Source: Phycisphaeraceae bacterium (GTDB lineage: Bacteria > Planctomycetota > Phycisphaerae > Phycisphaerales > Phycisphaeraceae). Taken from it: 7,739 nt of DNA. The stretch lies in the NCBI GenBank assembly GCA_020850375.1, contig JADZET010000395.1, positions 1 through 7,739 on the forward strand. The letters run 5' to 3'. The notes below the pieces were generated by a model. It did no database searches and was not told the origin of the DNA. It saw only the letters and a list, made by a program, of their open reading frames with translations. This document shows positions 4,126 through 7,739 of this stretch, in pieces. Within the stretch, counting starts at the first letter, position 1. Each line of letters opens with the position of its first letter. The translations under genes and the position numbers were made by a program.

Positions 4126-6057
4126 ATGACCACCGCTTCGCCGGCCCAGACCGACCTGGCCCCCTTGTCGCTTATCCCCCTGCCCCTGGGCGCGATCCGG
4201 CCCGAGGGCTGGCTCAAGACCCAGCTCCGCATCCAGGCCGACGGGCTGACCGGTCACCTCGACGAGTTCTGGCCCGACATCCGCGACTCGGGCTGGATAG
4301 GCGGATCGGCCGAGGGCTGGGAGCGGGGCCCCTACTGGCTCGACGGCGCGTACCCCCTGGCCATCCTGCTCGACGACGCGGCGCTCAAGGCCAAGGCCAC
4401 GCGCTGGGTCGACTACATCCTCACCCACCAGCACGACGACGGCTGGCTCGGTCCGATCACCGACGGCAAGCACGCCGAGCGCGACCCCTGGCCGGTCTTC
4501 ATCGCGCTCAAGATCCTCATCCAGCACCACCAGGTCACGGCCGACGCGCGTGTCATCCCGGCCATGCAGAATTTCCTGCGGACGCTCGACGCGCAGCTCG
4601 ACGCCAAGCCGCTGTCGAGCTGGGCGTGGGCCCGTGAGGGCGACCTGCTCTGGTGCATCCACTGGCTCTTCGACCAGACGCACGAGTCCTGGCTGCTGGA
4701 CCTGGCCGCTAAGGCGCACCAGCAGGCCCTGGACTGGCGGGCGAACTTCGAGAGCTTCCTCTACGACTTCAAGACCGACGCGCCGGGCCAGGCGACCTTC
4801 AAACAGAAGAACAAACGCGACTGGACCGGGGCCGACTACCACGCCACCCACGTGGTCAACAACGCCATGGGCCTCAAGCAGCCGGGCCTATGGTCGCGGC
4901 AGTCGGGCGACGAGGCCGACCGGCGGGCGATCTTCAACATGATCAAGGTGCTTGACACGCACCACGGCCAGGCCACGGGCGTGTTCTCGGGCGACGAGCA
5001 CCTGGCGTCGAACCATCCCTCGCAGGGCACGGAGACCTGCGCGGTGGTCGAGTACCTCTTCTCGCTCGAGGTGCTGTTGGCGGCGCTGGGCGAACCGGCG
5101 CTGGCGGACCGGCTCGAGCGCATCGCCTTCAACGCCCTGCCCGCGCCGTTCAAGCCGGACATGTGGGCCCGGCAGTACGTCCAGCAGACCAATCAGGTTG
5201 TCTGCGAGCGGTCGGTCGATCGCGTCTACACCAACAACATGCAGGACGCGAACATGTACGGCCTGGAGACGAACTTCGGCTGCTGCACGGCCAACATGCA
5301 CCAGGGCTGGCCGAAGTACGCCGCGCACCTGTGGATGGCCAACCCGCGCGGCGGGCTGACGGCCATCTCCTACGCCCCCTGCCGGGTGACGACGACCCTC
5401 GGCGGGGCGGCCGTGCAGGTCAATGTCCAGACGGAGTACCCGTTCAACTCCGCGATCAATCTTCACGTCCGCACGGACAAGCCGGTCGAGTTCCCGCTGG
5501 AGCTGCGCATCCCCGGCTGGGCGGCGGGCGCGCTGGTGCGCGTCGGCCAGGAGCCCGAGCAGCCCGCCGAGCCCGGCACGATGCACACCATTAGCCGGAC
5601 ATGGTCCGGGCTGACGCAGGTGACGATCAAGCTGCCGATGGTCTGGCGGGCGGAGAAACGGTTCAACAACGCCCTGGCGCTGGTGCGCGGGCCGCTGGTG
5701 TTCAGCCTGAACATCAGTGATCGCTGGCAGCAGGTCCACGGCGACCTGCCGCACGCGACGTGGCAGACGCTCCCGACGTCCTCGTGGAATTACGCCCTGA
5801 TGCTCGACCCCGAGGAACCGAGCAAGTCGATCAGCGTGACGAAGAGGCCCATCGGCGACTGCCCCTTCTCGCCCGACGGCTCGCCATTGCGTGCGAAGGT
5901 CCCGGCCAAGCGCCTGCCGGGCTGGGACGTCGATCATCACGCCGCGGCGGCGCCGCCCAAGAGCCCGCTCAAGTCCAACGAGCAGACACAGATGATCGAA
6001 TTGCTGCCCTACGGCTGCACGAACCTTCGCGTGACCGAGCTGCCCTGGGTAGGCTGA
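4126..6057 (+). CDS. GH127-type (DUF1680) glycoside hydrolase, putative beta-L-arabinofuranosidase family
   Basis: Cysteine-dependent, zinc-supported glycosidase of the GH127/146 (DUF1680) group, whose characterised members release beta-L-arabinofuranose. The protein has 643 residues with no signal peptide, so it should act on imported oligosaccharides in the cytoplasm. The (alpha/alpha)6 barrel covers about 20-420: LPLGAIRPEGWLKTQL (19-34), LDEFWPD (45-51), GWERGPYWLDG (64-74), SGDEHLA (288-294), PSQGTETCAVVEY (298-310) and NFGCCTANMHQGWPKYA (383-399). By comparison with the Bifidobacterium enzyme HypBA1 (Glu338, Cys340, Cys417, Cys418), the zinc/nucleophile set is E303, C305, C386 and C387; E291 is the likely acid/base. 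A beta-sandwich region follows (about 420 to the end; RIPGWAAGALVRV 461-473). This SGDEHLA/PSQGTETC subtype differs from HypBA1 around the acid/base, so the true sugar specificity is open. The gene starts at ATG 4126, 103 bases after the glycosyltransferase, without a strong ribosome site, and converges on the next gene. Confidence 0.92.
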   Translation: MTTASPAQTDLAPLSLIPLPLGAIRPEGWLKTQLRIQADGLTGHLDEFWPDIRDSGWIGGSAEGWERGPYWLDGAYPLAILLDDAALKAKATRWVDYILTHQHDDGWLGPITDGKHAERDPWPVFIALKILIQHHQVTADARVIPAMQNFLRTLDAQLDAKPLSSWAWAREGDLLWCIHWLFDQTHESWLLDLAAKAHQQALDWRANFESFLYDFKTDAPGQATFKQKNKRDWTGADYHATHVVNNAMGLKQPGLWSRQSGDEADRRAIFNMIKVLDTHHGQATGVFSGDEHLASNHPSQGTETCAVVEYLFSLEVLLAALGEPALADRLERIAFNALPAPFKPDMWARQYVQQTNQVVCERSVDRVYTNNMQDANMYGLETNFGCCTANMHQGWPKYAAHLWMANPRGGLTAISYAPCRVTTTLGGAAVQVNVQTEYPFNSAINLHVRTDKPVEFPLELRIPGWAAGALVRVGQEPEQPAEPGTMHTISRTWSGLTQVTIKLPMVWRAEKRFNNALALVRGPLVFSLNISDRWQQVHGDLPHATWQTLPTSSWNYALMLDPEEPSKSISVTKRPIGDCPFSPDGSPLRAKVPAKRLPGWDVDHHAAAAPPKSPLKSNEQTQMIELLPYGCTNLRVTELPWVG

Positions 6058-6060
6058 TCG

Positions 6061-7557
6061 TCAGCGGGCCCCGGCCGCGGCGACGCCTTCCGGCAAGGAC
6101 CACAATCCGTCGAGCACGTCGACGATGCGATGGGCGAGCTGCCAGCCGCCCTTGGCGTCGACGGGATTGCTCGCGGGGATCGAGCCGTAGCCGCCGCCGG
6201 CCATCGAGCGGGCGCTCGGGACGTAGCTGCCCGAGCCGGCGAGCTGGACGATGAAGGTCTGCGTGGCCTTGCTGCGGGCCTTGATGTGGATGCCGAAGTC
6301 CAGGTAGTACTCGAAGGGCAGCGTCACGATCGCCACCTCGTCCAGGCGGATCACGTGCAGCTCGACGGGGAAGGTCGGGTGGTTCTTCTGGTCGTCGAAT
6401 CGCTTCACGACCGACTCGTACCACGCGGCCCGGCAGTGGGCGGCCGTCGGGGCGTGGAACCAGTAAGGCTGACTCTTGCGGGCGGGCTCCGCCTCGATCT
6501 CGCGCATCAGTTTCTCGAAACTCTGCCGCGCGGCCCGCGCCTCCCGGCCGGCCTGCTCGGCGTCGGCGGCGGTGAGCTGGGCCATCGGCAGTTGCAGAAG
6601 CTCGACGTGATGGCTCAGGCACGGGGAGGCGTCGCGCGTGGCGGCGACGGCGGCCAGCGATCCCTCGACGGCGTCGGCGATGCGCACGGCGATCTCCTGG
6701 CACTCCGAGCGGCCATGGAGCTCGAGCATCCGCCGGGCGGATCGCTTCTCGAAGATCAGGTGCGGCGACAGGTCCCCGGCCGTGCTGCACTGCGGCAGTA
6801 CGTTGAGGTCCTTGCCGAAACGCCGGCGCAGCTCCAGGCGCGTGTCGGCCCAGTAGTCGGCGCTCAGCACGTGCTCGCCCTCGTTGACCTGCGAGGGGCA
6901 GGGCACGTTGACGACCAGGCCGGTCAGCGACCCGTTGGCATCGTGGACAGCCAGGAAATTGACGCTGTGATCCTCGTAGCCCTCGATGTGGCTGAACTCG
7001 GGCGTGTTGGTGTTGCCGTACATGGTGGACCGGCCGGCGGTGTCGGTCCAGCGACGGTTGCGGCCGACGACGGCGTGGCCCAGGCCGTAGCTGATCGCCC
7101 CCGGGGCCAGTGACCGCCAGGCCTCGACGATCACCGCGGCGATGCGCTCGACGGCGAAACGCTGGTATTGCTGAACCGGCATGACCGGCAGGTCGATGCC
7201 AACCATCTCCAACACGGTCTGGCCATGCGTGAAGCCGGTGAGGTTGACCTGCGGGGCGGTGTGGGTGTGCGTGGCATTGAGCACGACCTTGCCGGGCTCG
7301 ATCGGCAGGCCAGCCTCGGCCAGGAGCGCCCGGACGCCATCGCGCAGCTCGTCGGAGATGCAGATCAGGTCGCAACTGACCAGCACGGCCTGCTCGGCGC
7401 CGTTCTGGATCGCCAGGGCGGTGACGGTCAGCGGGTCCTTGACGCCCGTGCTGACGCGGGCGTGGAATTGGCCGCAGACGAGCACAGGCTCGGTGGGGGT
7501 GATGTCGCCCCGCGCCCAGCCGACGCGAAGGCCCTGCCCGGTCGTGGTCTGGCCCAT
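6061..7557 (-). CDS. Neutral/alkaline ceramidase-superfamily protein, substrate unknown
   Basis: A member of the neutral ceramidase (amidase) superfamily, in a bacterial branch often seen near carbohydrate genes and of unproven function. The 498-residue protein has no signal peptide, unlike secreted ceramidases, and is therefore probably a cytoplasmic hydrolase. Family landmarks in order: VGWARGDITP (12-21), the zinc-binding HTHTAP (97-102), NFLAVHDANG (200-209), SADYW (232-236), and AGDLSPH (260-266), which corresponds to the ceramidase GDxSP active-site segment. The C-terminal part has LPFEYYLDFG (413-422) and GSGSYVPSA (441-449), where the family places further Glu and Tyr metal ligands. 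At the place where relatives carry a third zinc histidine (NFACH-like), this protein reads NVPCPSQ (217-223), so the metal site or reaction may differ. The ATG at 7557 has a good ribosome site, GGAGAG (7569-7564 on the minus strand), 6 bases upstream. Its stop lies 3 bases from that of the GH127 gene. Ceramide is an unlikely substrate; another N-acyl or ester-linked compound is possible. Confidence 0.85.
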   Translation of the reverse strand: MGQTTTGQGLRVGWARGDITPTEPVLVCGQFHARVSTGVKDPLTVTALAIQNGAEQAVLVSCDLICISDELRDGVRALLAEAGLPIEPGKVVLNATHTHTAPQVNLTGFTHGQTVLEMVGIDLPVMPVQQYQRFAVERIAAVIVEAWRSLAPGAISYGLGHAVVGRNRRWTDTAGRSTMYGNTNTPEFSHIEGYEDHSVNFLAVHDANGSLTGLVVNVPCPSQVNEGEHVLSADYWADTRLELRRRFGKDLNVLPQCSTAGDLSPHLIFEKRSARRMLELHGRSECQEIAVRIADAVEGSLAAVAATRDASPCLSHHVELLQLPMAQLTAADAEQAGREARAARQSFEKLMREIEAEPARKSQPYWFHAPTAAHCRAAWYESVVKRFDDQKNHPTFPVELHVIRLDEVAIVTLPFEYYLDFGIHIKARSKATQTFIVQLAGSGSYVPSARSMAGGGYGSIPASNPVDAKGGWQLAHRIVDVLDGLWSLPEGVAAAGAR

Positions 7558-7586
7558 GAGAATCTCTCCAGAACAAAGGAATCAGA

Positions 7587-7616
7587 AGCATATCGCCGAC
7601 CGATGTCCCCCTCCAA
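7587..7616 (-). promoter_or_regulatory. Possible promoter of the ceramidase-superfamily gene
   Basis: On the minus strand TTGGAG (7616-7611) and TATGCT (7592-7587) are 18 bases apart, a partial match to -35 and -10 boxes. The start would lie near 7580 and give a leader of about 23 bases that includes the GGAGAG ribosome site. The match is weak, so this is a candidate only. Confidence 0.28.
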
Positions 7617-7644
7617 CGGGGCGATGGCTGACGCGCGTGTCTGC

Positions 7645-7673
7645 TGTCCAATTCGAGCCTGATTGACTATTAT
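7645..7673 (+). promoter_or_regulatory. Possible promoter of the right-edge tRNA
   Basis: TATTAT (7668-7673) is a good -10 candidate, with a weak TGTCCA (7645-7650) at 17 bases as -35. Transcription would begin near 7680, about 30 bases before the tRNA 5' end at 7711. On the opposite strand the same bases read CATAAT, so the box could also serve leftward. Evidence is by eye only. Confidence 0.28.
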
Positions 7674-7710
7674 GGTCCCTCCCCCTGGGCCGCCTCGATC
7701 CTTGGTTCAA

Positions 7711-7739
7711 GACCCCTTCGTCTAGCCTGGCCCAGGACG
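7711..7739 (+). tRNA. 5' part of a tRNA, probably tRNA-Glu (cut by right edge)
   Basis: The last 29 bases fit the first part of a cloverleaf: acceptor strand GACCCCT (7711-7717), T8-C9 (7718-7719), D stem GTCT (7720-7723) pairing with AGGA (7734-7737 region), and a D loop AGCCTGGCCC with A14 and the conserved GG. TCGTCTAG followed by AGGAC is typical of bacterial tRNA-Glu. The anticodon and the 3' acceptor strand, expected to contain AGGGGTC, are outside the window, so the amino acid is not proven. Confidence 0.7.

Noticed and set aside
5969..7651. Open frame of 560 codons overlapping the ceramidase-superfamily gene in another minus-strand frame
   Set aside because: Its translation is an Arg/Ala/Pro-rich shadow without motifs, while the 498-residue frame carries the family motifs and a ribosome site.
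7684..7736. Inverted repeat CCTGGGCC ... GGCCCAGG near the right edge
   Set aside because: The right arm is the D-arm region of the partial tRNA; the 8-base match over 37 intervening bases is most likely chance.
1..7739. CRISPR array, insertion sequence, prophage, toxin-antitoxin or defence module
   Set aside because: No regularly spaced repeats, transposase motifs, terminal repeats around coding DNA or recognisable defence proteins were seen.

Overview
The window is GC-rich (roughly two thirds G+C by eye) and carries five complete or near-complete protein genes, one gene cut by the left edge, one complete tRNA and the first 29 bases of a second tRNA. The gene content fits a free-living heterotrophic bacterium, most plausibly of the Planctomycetota/Phycisphaerae type: a flavin-dependent thymidylate synthase, a fused siroheme decarboxylase, a complex I subunit outside a nuo operon, a cytoplasmic GH127-type glycosidase and a neutral-ceramidase-superfamily protein. 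The lineage is an inference from gene content, since no rRNA or other decisive marker is present.

Left block (minus strand, about 1-2067): thyX is followed after 21 bases by tRNA-Val(UAC), then, behind its own likely extended -10 promoter, by a two-domain AhbA/AhbB (NirD/L-like) siroheme decarboxylase that runs off the left edge. The decarboxylase belongs to the alternative, siroheme-dependent route to haem (or haem d1).

Middle block (plus strand, about 2068-4022): the divergent thyX/nuoA intergenic region contains a heptad-based imperfect inverted repeat. nuoA (complex I subunit A) follows with a promoter so close that the mRNA may be nearly leaderless, and nuoB is not next to it. A 241-base gap with several small inverted repeats leads to a GT2 glycosyltransferase fused to a GtrA membrane domain, a polyprenyl-phosphate sugar synthase/flippase type of enzyme acting at the inner membrane.

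Right block (4126-7739): a GH127-type (DUF1680) glycoside hydrolase on the plus strand converges, with only 3 bases between stop codons, on a neutral/alkaline ceramidase-superfamily gene on the minus strand. Neither has a signal peptide, so both probably act in the cytoplasm, perhaps on related glycan or glycoconjugate breakdown products, although their convergent arrangement means they are not one operon. The window ends inside a plus-strand tRNA whose 5' part looks like tRNA-Glu.

I did not find a CRISPR array, an insertion sequence, a phage module or a defence system. The most unusual points are the heptad inverted repeat in the thyX/nuoA region, the isolated nuoA, the thyX-tRNA-Val linkage, and the ceramidase-like protein whose expected third zinc histidine lies in a Cys-Pro-Ser-Gln segment.
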